From Pseudomonadales bacterium (GTDB lineage Bacteria; Pseudomonadota; Gammaproteobacteria; Pseudomonadales; IMCC2047): a DNA stretch of 64,000 nucleotides. The position numbers were made by a program, and so were the translations under genes. A model generated the notes under the pieces. That model saw only the letters and a list, made by a program, of their open reading frames with translations. It did no database searches and was not told where the DNA came from. Of this stretch, positions 57,401-64,000 are shown piece after piece. Location: positions 896,501 to 960,500 of the forward strand of contig JACKNY010000001.1 in NCBI GenBank assembly GCA_024234615.1, in the 5' to 3' direction. Within the stretch, counting starts at the first letter, position 1; every line of letters begins with the position of its first letter.

Positions 57401-58614
57401 TAGATGAGTTTTCTGGGGAAGATATCTACCTACTTGTTGAGGCAGCCGATAATGCCGGAGGGCAATTGTTAGAGGCGGGCCTGGATGATCTGAAGATTAC
57501 CCGTTGGGAGGGTAGTGTTAAGCCGAGTATCATGGTTGATTCGACAAATCCTTCGGAAAGTACCTTTGGCGGAACTATCACGCTGATCGGCTCTGCTTGG
57601 GACAATCAAGGCAGGGACATCAGTCAGCAAATCGAATGGGTTTCTGACAAGAGCGGTGTTGTAGGTAGCGGCGCAACGGTCGATCTGAATGGCCTGTATT
57701 TGGGTACGCATAACATAGCGGTTCGGGTTATAGATGCTGAGGGCTATTTGAGTGTTGAAAATGTTGAGTTTACACTTAACGCTCCAGCAGGAGCCCTTGT
57801 CGGATCCGAGACGAACGAAACCATTTACGGCGGCTATGGCTCAGACTTATTCTTAAGTGGGGGCGGCAATGATCTCTTGTATGGTCAAGCGGGAGACGAT
57901 CGCTTTGTTGTCGATAACAGTTATGCGGGCTACTCAGTCTATAATGGCGGAGATGGTTTCGATAGCATAACCGGCGGCCTGTCTGACGATCGTATCGAGC
58001 TAAGATATTTCTCCCCAACCCACTCTGTTGAGCGCATTGATGGTGGTCAGGGGATTAACACTATTAAAGGCTATTATGCCACCGGCAACTACCTGACACT
58101 CGATTTTAGTGCGACTGAGCTTCTGAATATTGATGAGATACAGGGGACTCCCGGCATAGATTCAATTACTGGGTCGTCAAGTAACGACGAACTTAGGGCG
58201 TTCGAAGGATTTGATACCTTGTCCGGCGGGTCTGGTAGTGATACCTACCACTTTTCGAGCGGGGACGGCTCGGATACGATTAAGAATTACGCGGCAGATG
58301 CGGAGATCGCGGTAGATAGGCTGCTATTTGAGGATTTTGACCGAGACGAGCTATGGTTGCATCAACAGGGAGATGATTTGGTTGTTAATCATATCGGTTC
58401 AGATGATAGAGTTTATATCGAAGATTGGTTTTTAAGTGCTGAGCACCAACTGGATGAAATTTATGCGGGCGATCAAATATTGCTAGCCAGCCAAGTCGAT
58501 CAATTAGTGCAGGCTATGGCTACCATCAGCGGCGGAGAACCCGCCAATATTGAAAACCTAACCGCGCAGCACCAGGAAGATCTAAGCACAGCGCTGGCGG
58601 TCGCTTGGCAGTAA
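54418..58614 (+). CDS. Cadherin-like/RTX surface or secreted protein, 3' portion of a disrupted giant gene
   Basis: A clean 1398-codon frame opening at TTG 54418 without a recognisable ribosome site, and clearly continuing upstream sequence, so it is best read as the 3' part of a larger gene. Tandem cadherin-like (tandem-95/VCBS-type) repeats run from residue 1 to about 660 with recurrent LLANDSDVEGDSLSI, FDYEVSDG and VNDAP motifs. Two jelly-roll (MAM-like) copies follow at about 662-844 and 848-1028 (DNFEADNGWIINPN / DAFEADLGWVVNPD), then an Ig-like unit (1035-1121). RTX nonapeptides follow (YGGYGSDLFLSGGGNDLLYG, LSGGSGSDTY) and an HCBP-like GDGSDTIKNY unit. The C-terminus QVDQLVQAMATISG...ALAVAWQ is the uncleaved type I secretion signal type. 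The exporter genes at 43-47 kb are its natural partners. Confidence 0.85.
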   Translation: MIGNDVDSEGDTLRVVSLGNIANGQAILNIQAETVTFIPDASYVGEATFEYFVSGGADIALGKANINVGPTSNTAPLAVDDEVVTIEDASVVVNVINLLANDSDVEGDSLSIFSVLNAVNGGVVFDAQLGEITFTPNANYHGPASFDYEVSDGTGSSFATVNITVNSVNDAPTPNWDKLNWSGASEGAIFNVNVFLENDFDTEGDSIAFVGVSNGQNVNMEVFEEGQNTYVEIDLLGLGASFDYTVSDGVDTSTATVYLNPQWLAQKDVVVADQDTPLVIDGSILLANDHPAYPGLSITDVRLPQHGAASLTAEGVLFEPEPGYSGLASFEYIVSDGVLSDYETVTVMVLPVNNINDAPMVLPPSALTLDMTPLGEVDEAVLIDSIDIINQYVVDPEGDPLAIASVSASPAGTTVSVNQNTGVITYQANGAALYNLSQGFEFTVSDGEYESKGKYFFNLAPYAIESGTSSPIVFFEDSFTVAEDESLSISVEELLGNDTHLEGRHIEISGVSNAQNGVVTLDQSSGMVIFTPGADYNGDASFEYTVSDGLGTKSNIVSVDIAARNDAPKAQDDQVFANQTNGVIEISTSDLLANDMDVDGDTLSVLSVLNAVNGSVALDSQTKVITFTPNINFTGTSSFDYLVGDAQGADVIASVSIVPAAIFSDNFEADNGWIINPNVTDTATRGQWEMGHPEPISYDGKLSQLGFVGSGDFALITGTQAGAHAGDYDLDGGVTSIISPEIQLPEVALNEVINLSFSHYQTHLYNASSGDFLRVTVQGESESQVIFEKTGADFLASANAAWEQFSSSLNAFAGKTISILIEASDHGSESYVEAGIDDIHIEKLTANTVFEDAFEADLGWVVNPDSTDNATGGQWERGAPEMTQFNSVTMQLGAAASGLNALITGLEAGYSAGSNDIDLGTSIRSQLISLPEVSGTASLGVSFNYYFSQYSNATSADYFRITAVSDTKSKILFEQRGNSDQIPAKWHSVQSFHGLDEFSGEDIYLLVEAADNAGGQLLEAGLDDLKITRWEGSVKPSIMVDSTNPSESTFGGTITLIGSAWDNQGRDISQQIEWVSDKSGVVGSGATVDLNGLYLGTHNIAVRVIDAEGYLSVENVEFTLNAPAGALVGSETNETIYGGYGSDLFLSGGGNDLLYGQAGDDRFVVDNSYAGYSVYNGGDGFDSITGGLSDDRIELRYFSPTHSVERIDGGQGINTIKGYYATGNYLTLDFSATELLNIDEIQGTPGIDSITGSSSNDELRAFEGFDTLSGGSGSDTYHFSSGDGSDTIKNYAADAEIAVDRLLFEDFDRDELWLHQQGDDLVVNHIGSDDRVYIEDWFLSAEHQLDEIYAGDQILLASQVDQLVQAMATISGGEPANIENLTAQHQEDLSTALAVAWQ

Positions 58615-58870
58615 AAAGACGAGGCCGAACCTGTAGACTTCGGTTTTAGCACGGATCGTGCGAATAAAGTTGCATCTACGCTTGTGGTAGTAGCCGGAGC
58701 CAGTACCAGTTGATTCCGGCTTTTTCCCAGCAATTCCCCCCAATCTTAGATTGTGGTGGGCAGGCTAAACTGGTAATCTATCCTCCCATCTCAAGTGGTC
58801 TCCTGGTTGGCTGTCGATAGCCGGAAAGGAGACTTGTTCAACCTCCATATAGCTTACATACGGTTCTTCA

Positions 58871-60508
58871 ATGACGCATTATATCTTCGTCACCGGCGGC
58901 GTTGTGTCTTCCCTTGGGAAGGGCATTGCTGCGGCATCTTTGGGTGCAATTCTTGAGGCGCGAGGTCTACGCGTCACTATGTTAAAGCTCGACCCTTATA
59001 TCAATGTTGATCCCGGTACTATGAGCCCGTTCCAGCATGGCGAGGTGTTTGTCACGGAGGATGGTGCGGAGACCGATCTTGATCTTGGTCATTATGAGCG
59101 ATTCCTGCGTACTAAGGTGAGCCAGCTCAATAATTTCACTACAGGCCGGGTCTATGAACATGTGTTGCAGAAAGAACGCCGGGGTGATTATTTAGGCGCA
59201 ACGGTACAGGTGATTCCGCATATTACCGATGAAATTAAGCGCCGTGTGTTGCTGGGTGCAAAAGGCTACGACATCGCTTTGGTGGAAATTGGTGGTACGG
59301 TGGGTGACATCGAGTCCCAGCCGTTTCTGGAGGCGGTAAGGCAGTTGAAGGTTGAGCTAGGCTCGCAGCGTGCATTGTTTATGCATCTCACACTGGTGCC
59401 TTATATTGAAACCTCAGGGGAAACCAAAACCAAACCGACGCAGCATTCGGTGAAAGAGTTACGCTCAATTGGTATTCAGCCGGATATTCTGGTTTGCCGT
59501 TCCGATCATCAGATTGACGATGGTGCGCGCCGTAAAATCTCACTCTTTACCAACGTTGAGGAAAAAGCCGTTATTGCGCTTGAGGATGCGGATACAATTT
59601 ATCGTATTCCCGGACTATTAAAACAGCGGGGTTTGGACGAGATCATCGTGGAGAAGTTTCATCTCGAATGCCCTAAAGCGGATTTAAGCGAGTGGGCACG
59701 GGTGGTCGATGCACACCTGAATCCTGACAAAGAAGTGACGATTGCGATGGTGGGTAAATACATGGAGTTGCTTGATGCTTACAAGTCGCTCAACGAAGCA
59801 TTGGTGCATGCGGGCATTCAAACGCGTACTCGGGTTAAAGTACTCTATCTCGATTCGGAAGATGTTGAAAATGAGGGTATTGATTGCCTGCGTGGGGCAG
59901 ATGCGATTTTAGTGCCTGGTGGCTTCGGCGAACGTGGTATTGAAGGCAAGGTGATGAGTGCTCAGTTTGCACGTGAAAATAATATCCCGTATCTGGGTAT
60001 TTGTCTGGGCATGCAGGTGGCTGTTATTGATTTCGCCCGTAATGTTGCGGGGCTGACGGGGGCGCATAGTTCCGAGTTTCAACGCAGCACGCCGCATCCA
60101 GTCATCGCCTTGATTACCGAATGGAAAGAGGCAGATGGCAAACTTATAACGCGTGATGAGCACTCCGATTTAGGTGGCACCATGCGTCTGGGTGGCCAGA
60201 TTTGTCGTTTGCATCCAGATTCAATTGCTTACCAGTGTTACGGCGAAGAAAAAATCGTTGAGCGTCACCGGCATCGTTATGAAGTGAATAATAATTATGT
60301 CGAACGGCTGGAACAGGCTGGGTTACGAGTTGCCGGACGTTCCGAAGACAATAGCTTGGTGGAAATGGTTGAAGTACCCAACCATCCTTGGTTTGTAGCC
60401 TGTCAGTTCCACCCGGAATTTACCTCGAAACCACGTGAAGGACATCCGTTATTCACCGGTTTTATCCAGGCAGCATTAGCCCAGCATAGTTCTAAAAATA
60501 AAGATTGA
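58871..60508 (+). CDS. pyrG: CTP synthase
   Basis: A 545-residue CTP synthase, making CTP from UTP, ATP and glutamine. The synthase domain begins MTHYIFVTGGVVSSLGKGIA; the glutaminase domain has the nucleophile elbow PYLGICLGMQVAV and HPEF near the end. The length equals E. coli. The preceding 256-bp gap holds a short weak stem (CCGAA/TTCGG then TTTT at 58625-58647) that may end the RTX transcript; no certain promoter was identified. Confidence 0.98.
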   Translation: MTHYIFVTGGVVSSLGKGIAAASLGAILEARGLRVTMLKLDPYINVDPGTMSPFQHGEVFVTEDGAETDLDLGHYERFLRTKVSQLNNFTTGRVYEHVLQKERRGDYLGATVQVIPHITDEIKRRVLLGAKGYDIALVEIGGTVGDIESQPFLEAVRQLKVELGSQRALFMHLTLVPYIETSGETKTKPTQHSVKELRSIGIQPDILVCRSDHQIDDGARRKISLFTNVEEKAVIALEDADTIYRIPGLLKQRGLDEIIVEKFHLECPKADLSEWARVVDAHLNPDKEVTIAMVGKYMELLDAYKSLNEALVHAGIQTRTRVKVLYLDSEDVENEGIDCLRGADAILVPGGFGERGIEGKVMSAQFARENNIPYLGICLGMQVAVIDFARNVAGLTGAHSSEFQRSTPHPVIALITEWKEADGKLITRDEHSDLGGTMRLGGQICRLHPDSIAYQCYGEEKIVERHRHRYEVNNNYVERLEQAGLRVAGRSEDNSLVEMVEVPNHPWFVACQFHPEFTSKPREGHPLFTGFIQAALAQHSSKNKD

Positions 60509-60516
60509 GCGCGGCG

Positions 60517-61362
60517 ATGACAGAAACAATAGTCCAGGTTGGCGATGTTCGCATAGCGAATAATTTGCCCTTTGTACTCTTTGGTGGCATGAATGTGCTT
60601 GAATCAAGGGATATGGCGATGCGGGTCGCTGAGTCCTATGTGAAGGTTACCGCCAAGCTGGGAATACCTTACGTATTTAAAGCATCCTTCGATAAGGCCA
60701 ATCGCTCCTCAGTGACTTCTTTTCGTGGCCCGGGCCTGGAGCAGGGGTTACGGATCTTCGAAGAAATCAAAACGACTTTTTCAGTTCCCATCATTACGGA
60801 CGTGCATGAGCCGGATCAAGCCGCGCCAGTCGCGGAGGTGGCGGATATATTACAATTACCGGCTTTCTTGTCTCGTCAAACCGATCTGGTGGTGGCGATG
60901 GCGCAGACGTCAGCGGCCATTAATATCAAGAAAGCGCAATTTTTAGCACCCCATGAGATGGGGCATATTTTGCAGAAATGTAAAGAAGCGGGGAATAATC
61001 GATTGATCCTATGCGAGCGCGGCAGCAGTTTTGGCTATAACAACCTCGTGGTCGACATGCTCGGTTTTGGTGTCATGAAGCAATTCGGTTATCCGGTATT
61101 TTTTGATGTTACCCATGCCCTGCAAATCCCCGGTGGCCGTGCGGACTCCGCCGGTGGTCGGCGTGCTGCCGTGGCGGAATTGGCGCGAGCTGGCATGTCA
61201 CAGGGGTTGGCAGGTTTATTCCTGGAGGCACATCCCAATCCGGATGAGGCCAAGTGTGATGGCCCCTGCGCATTGCGACTGAGTCAGTTGGAGCCGTTTT
61301 TGGCGCAGGTCAAAGCGATGGATGAGTTGGTAAAGAGTTTTAGTCCTTTGGATACCGCTTAG
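60517..61362 (+). CDS. kdsA: 3-deoxy-D-manno-octulosonate 8-phosphate synthase
   Basis: A 281-residue KDO8P synthase, condensing PEP with arabinose 5-phosphate for the LPS inner core. Signatures are FVLFGGMNVLESRD, YVFKASFDKANRSS, VPIITDVHEPDQA, QLPAFLSRQTDL and FDVTHALQIPGG. From the ATG at 60517 the length matches the family; a TTG four codons upstream overlapping the pyrG stop is possible but less likely. Confidence 0.97.
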   Translation: MTETIVQVGDVRIANNLPFVLFGGMNVLESRDMAMRVAESYVKVTAKLGIPYVFKASFDKANRSSVTSFRGPGLEQGLRIFEEIKTTFSVPIITDVHEPDQAAPVAEVADILQLPAFLSRQTDLVVAMAQTSAAINIKKAQFLAPHEMGHILQKCKEAGNNRLILCERGSSFGYNNLVVDMLGFGVMKQFGYPVFFDVTHALQIPGGRADSAGGRRAAVAELARAGMSQGLAGLFLEAHPNPDEAKCDGPCALRLSQLEPFLAQVKAMDELVKSFSPLDTA

Positions 61363-61479
61363 TTGTCATCCCAAAAATGTAACTGACAGCTATAAGGCGC
61401 GTCATCATTTGGGTGGAATAATTGCTGGGGCGGCATTCTAGGTGAAAATTTTTGTTAAATAATAGGAGTTCTGGTCATC

Positions 61480-62775
61480 GTGACAGAAATTATTGATGTT
61501 AAAGCAAGAGAAGTTTTGGATTCACGTGGTAACCCCACCATTGAAGCCGATGTCATTTTAGCCAGTGGTGTGATTGGCTCGGCCTGCGCACCTTCGGGCG
61601 CTTCCACTGGATCGCGAGAAGCCCTGGAGTTAAGGGATAAAGACCCGAAACGCTATGGTGGTAAAGGCGTCTTAACAGCCGTCGCGAATGTGAATACGGC
61701 CATACGTGAAGCTCTGCTGGGTATGGATGCGACGCAACAGGCGGAGCTTGATCGCGTGATGATTGATCTGGATGGCACTGAAAACAAGGCCAATCTCGGC
61801 GCCAATGCGATTCTGGCTGTATCGCTTGCCGCTGCCAAGGCCGCTGCTCTGGCGAAGGGCGTACCTCTTTATGCGCATATCGCGGAGTTGAACGGCACGC
61901 CAGGCGTTTATTCTATGCCGGTGCCGATGATGAATATTATCAATGGCGGCGAACATGCCGATAATAATGTCGATATTCAAGAGTTTATGGTGCAGCCAGT
62001 GGGTGCATCTAGTTTCGCCGAAGCCCTGCGTTGTGGTGCGGAAATATTTCATGCCTTGGCCTCAGTATTAAAGGCGCGTGGTTTAAATACTGCGGTCGGC
62101 GATGAGGGTGGCTTTGCCCCGAACTTGCCATCTAATGAAGCGGCGTTGGAAGTGATTCGTGAGGCGGTGGCGCAAGCAGGTTATGAGCTGGATAAGGATG
62201 TCACCTTGGCGCTGGATTGTGCGGCCTCAGAGTTTTATAAGGAGGGTATGTATCAGCTCAGCGGTGAAGGCAAAAGCTTTGACTCGGCGGGGTTTGCCGA
62301 TTATCTGGTGGAGTTAAGTCAACGCTATCCCATTGTTTCTATAGAAGATGGTATGGACGAAAGCGACTGGGAAGGTTGGGCCAATCTGACCCAGAAGATA
62401 GGTGATCGCGTGCAGTTGGTCGGCGATGACCTATTCGTTACCAACACAAAAATACTTAAGCGCGGTATTGATGAGGGTGTGGCGAACTCTATTTTGATTA
62501 AATTTAATCAGATCGGTTCGCTCACCGAAACCCTAGAAGCCATCAAAATGGCCAAAACAGCAGGTTTCACGGCAGTGATTTCACACCGCTCCGGTGAAAC
62601 TGAAGATACGACGATTGCTGATCTGGCGGTGGCGACTTCGGCCGGACAAATTAAAACGGGTTCCCTGTGTCGTTCTGATCGTGTTGCCAAATACAACCGT
62701 TTATTGCGTATCGAAGAGGAGCTCAATGGCATGGCATCCTATCATGGACGCTCTGAAATCAAAGGGCAGGGATAG
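61480..62775 (+). CDS. eno: Enolase
   Basis: A 431-residue enolase, converting 2-phosphoglycerate to PEP and also a component of the RNA degradosome in relatives. Signatures are IIDVKAREVLDSRGNPTIEA, GASTGSREALELRD, MNIINGGEHADNNVDIQEFM, SIEDGMDESDWEGW, VQLVGDDLFVTN and VISHRSGETEDT. The start is GTG at 61480 with AGGAGT ten bases before it. The order kdsA-eno-ftsB-ispD-ispF is the common gammaproteobacterial one. Confidence 0.98.
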   Translation: MTEIIDVKAREVLDSRGNPTIEADVILASGVIGSACAPSGASTGSREALELRDKDPKRYGGKGVLTAVANVNTAIREALLGMDATQQAELDRVMIDLDGTENKANLGANAILAVSLAAAKAAALAKGVPLYAHIAELNGTPGVYSMPVPMMNIINGGEHADNNVDIQEFMVQPVGASSFAEALRCGAEIFHALASVLKARGLNTAVGDEGGFAPNLPSNEAALEVIREAVAQAGYELDKDVTLALDCAASEFYKEGMYQLSGEGKSFDSAGFADYLVELSQRYPIVSIEDGMDESDWEGWANLTQKIGDRVQLVGDDLFVTNTKILKRGIDEGVANSILIKFNQIGSLTETLEAIKMAKTAGFTAVISHRSGETEDTTIADLAVATSAGQIKTGSLCRSDRVAKYNRLLRIEEELNGMASYHGRSEIKGQG

Positions 62776-62812
62776 TTTCTATTTTAATTATTCAGAACCC
62801 TGAAGGGGTTTT

Positions 62813-63118
62813 ATGATGAAATGGTTCTGGATATTACTTGCGCTTATCTTTCTAGGCCTGCAGTACCGTCTGTGGGTCGGAGAAGGTAGCTTGGCTGAAT
62901 ATTGGGGGCTGAAGGGTAAAATCGCGGAGCAGCAACAGCAGAATCAAAAATTACGTGAGCGCAATGAGCAACTTAAGGCGGAAGTGGTTGACCTGAAACA
63001 GGGAATGGAAGCTATTGAAGAGCGCTCGAGATATGAGTTAGGCATGATCAAGGAAGGTGAGACCTTTTATCAAGTAGTAGAAAAACATACTGACCCTCCG
63101 GTGCGGACTAGTGACTGA
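62813..63118 (+). CDS. ftsB: Cell division protein FtsB
   Basis: A 101-residue bitopic protein: a short N-terminus, membrane helix (FWILLALIFLGLQYRLWVG) and periplasmic leucine-zipper coiled coil (KIAEQQQQNQKLRERNEQLK), followed by the conserved ERSRYELGMIKEGETFYQVV. It forms the FtsQLB complex at the septum. GAAGGGG precedes the start; either of two adjacent Met codons is possible. The stop overlaps the ispD start by eight bases. Confidence 0.95.
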   Translation: MMKWFWILLALIFLGLQYRLWVGEGSLAEYWGLKGKIAEQQQQNQKLRERNEQLKAEVVDLKQGMEAIEERSRYELGMIKEGETFYQVVEKHTDPPVRTSD

Positions 63119-63854
63119 CGAGCAAAGCAAAGCAAACGTTGCAACGCGACCTCATCAAGAGTTCTGGGTTGTGGTGCCAGCGGCAGGTGTGGGCGCGCGG
63201 ATGTTGGCTGATCAACCAAAGCAGTATCTGCCGTTAGCTGGTAAAACGGTGTTGGAGCAGACTCTCAGCCGATTGCTGGAACATCCGAAAGTCGTGGGTA
63301 TCGTGCTGGTGCTCGGAGTTGATGATCTCTATTGGACTGAATCATATCTTGCTTCTGACCCCCGAATTCTAATCGCTCGGGGCGGTGCGCAAAGATCGCA
63401 CTCTGTGCTTAATGGTTTGAACAGGCTCGCGCAAATTATCTCAACCCAGGAATGGGTCATGGTGCACGACGCGGCCCGGCCCTGCATTTCTCATGAGGAT
63501 TTAGATAGCCTAATCCTGGCTACGGCAAACACCAAGGATGGCTTGGTATTGGGTGCGCCAGTGCGTGACACCATGAAGCAAGCCGATGACTCTGCTCGGA
63601 TTTTGGCGACTCTGGATCGAAACACTCTCTGGCACGCCTTTACGCCACAGATTTTTCGTTTAGGCGAGTTAGTGAAAGCCTTAACGACTTGTATTGATAA
63701 GAATCTACCCGTGACGGATGAGGCCTCTGCGATGGAACATTGTGGCTATCATCCGCAAATGCTGCAGGGCAGTGAACAGAATATTAAAATTACTCGGCCA
63801 ATGGATTTGATTCTGGCTGAGTTGATTCTTAAGACCGAGGCTAAGGAGCACTAA
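63111..63854 (+). CDS. ispD: 2-C-methyl-D-erythritol 4-phosphate cytidylyltransferase
   Basis: A 247-residue IspD, making CDP-ME from MEP and CTP in the isoprenoid pathway. Signatures are WVVVPAAGVGARMLADQPKQ (nucleotide-binding), VMVHDAARPCIS and VTDEASAMEHCGYHPQML. The start is GTG at 63111, inside the 3' end of ftsB. Confidence 0.96.
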   Translation: MTDEQSKANVATRPHQEFWVVVPAAGVGARMLADQPKQYLPLAGKTVLEQTLSRLLEHPKVVGIVLVLGVDDLYWTESYLASDPRILIARGGAQRSHSVLNGLNRLAQIISTQEWVMVHDAARPCISHEDLDSLILATANTKDGLVLGAPVRDTMKQADDSARILATLDRNTLWHAFTPQIFRLGELVKALTTCIDKNLPVTDEASAMEHCGYHPQMLQGSEQNIKITRPMDLILAELILKTEAKEH

Positions 63855-63860
63855 AAAATA

Positions 63861-64000
63861 ATGATGCGTATTGGTCATGGTTTCGACGTTCATCGCTTTG
63901 ATGATACTCATTCAGGCACAGCTGAAATTAAATTGGGTGGGGTGACTATCGCCAGCGAAAAGCCACTGCTGGCCCATTCTGATGGTGATGTATTGATTCA
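63861..64000 (+). CDS. ispF: 2-C-methyl-D-erythritol 2,4-cyclodiphosphate synthase, 5' part (partial)
   Basis: The first 46 codons of IspF run off the right edge. The sequence has MRIGHGFDVHRFD, with the zinc-binding Asp and His of GFDVH, and PLLAHSDGDV, which contains the third zinc ligand. It follows ispD by six bases. Two consecutive Met codons are possible starts. Confidence 0.95.
   Translation, partial: MMRIGHGFDVHRFDDTHSGTAEIKLGGVTIASEKPLLAHSDGDVLI

Overview
The window is a piece of a gammaproteobacterial chromosome. The order map-glnD / rpsB-tsf-pyrH-frr-uppS-cdsA-dxr-rseP-bamA-skp-lpxD-fabZ-lpxA-lpxB-rnhB-dnaE-accA-tilS and then pyrG-kdsA-eno-ftsB-ispD-ispF is the Pseudomonas-like arrangement. 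The catabolic genes at the left (feruloyl-CoA-synthase-like enzyme, Rieske dioxygenase, LLM oxidoreductase) and the moderate GC content judged by eye suggest a marine Cellvibrionales/Spongiibacteraceae-type bacterium. That placement is inference from gene content, not from a search.

Region 1 (1-14.7 kb) is a metabolic and accessory stretch. It holds the 3' end of an aromatic acyl-CoA synthetase, a DUF1330 protein, a two-subunit Rieske ring-hydroxylating oxygenase, a nitrilase-superfamily hydrolase, an FtsX/YbbP-type permease without its ATPase, acetyl-CoA synthetase, a thiolase, an LLM (luciferase-like) oxidoreductase coupled to an exported protein of unknown function, an NTF2/SnoaL-like protein, and an exported lamin-tail-domain protein with a C-terminal PEP-CTERM-like tail. 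Taken together these fit degradation of an aromatic or acyl compound to acetyl-CoA.

Region 2 (14.7-40.5 kb) is core. A leftward operon map-glnD-(YffB-like)-dapD diverges from the rightward rpsB cluster, which runs through translation, UMP kinase, undecaprenyl/CDP-diacylglycerol/isoprenoid synthesis, outer-membrane assembly, lipid A synthesis, DNA polymerase III alpha, acetyl-CoA carboxylase alpha and tilS. Junctions are tight and often overlapping. Several starts are GTG or TTG, notably lpxA and lpxB.

Region 3 (40.6-58.6 kb) separates tilS from pyrG, which are neighbours in many relatives. It carries a GGDEF/EAL regulator, a type I secretion ABC transporter and membrane-fusion protein, a vapBC toxin-antitoxin pair bracketed by two copies of a roughly 54-bp repeat, a Cys-rich lipoprotein whose stop overlaps the start of an RTX gene, and the RTX gene itself. 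About 5.7 kb of the 5' part of the RTX gene is broken by stops and frame changes, yet RTX nonapeptide coding and a lipase-like elbow can still be read in fragments. The 3' 4.2 kb is one clean frame of 1398 codons with cadherin-like repeats, two jelly-roll-like repeats, RTX motifs and a type I secretion tail. This asymmetric decay, and the intact lipoprotein beside it, are the most interesting features here.

Region 4 (58.9-64 kb) returns to core: pyrG, kdsA, eno, ftsB, ispD and the start of ispF. No tRNA, rRNA, CRISPR array or recognisable transposase was found.
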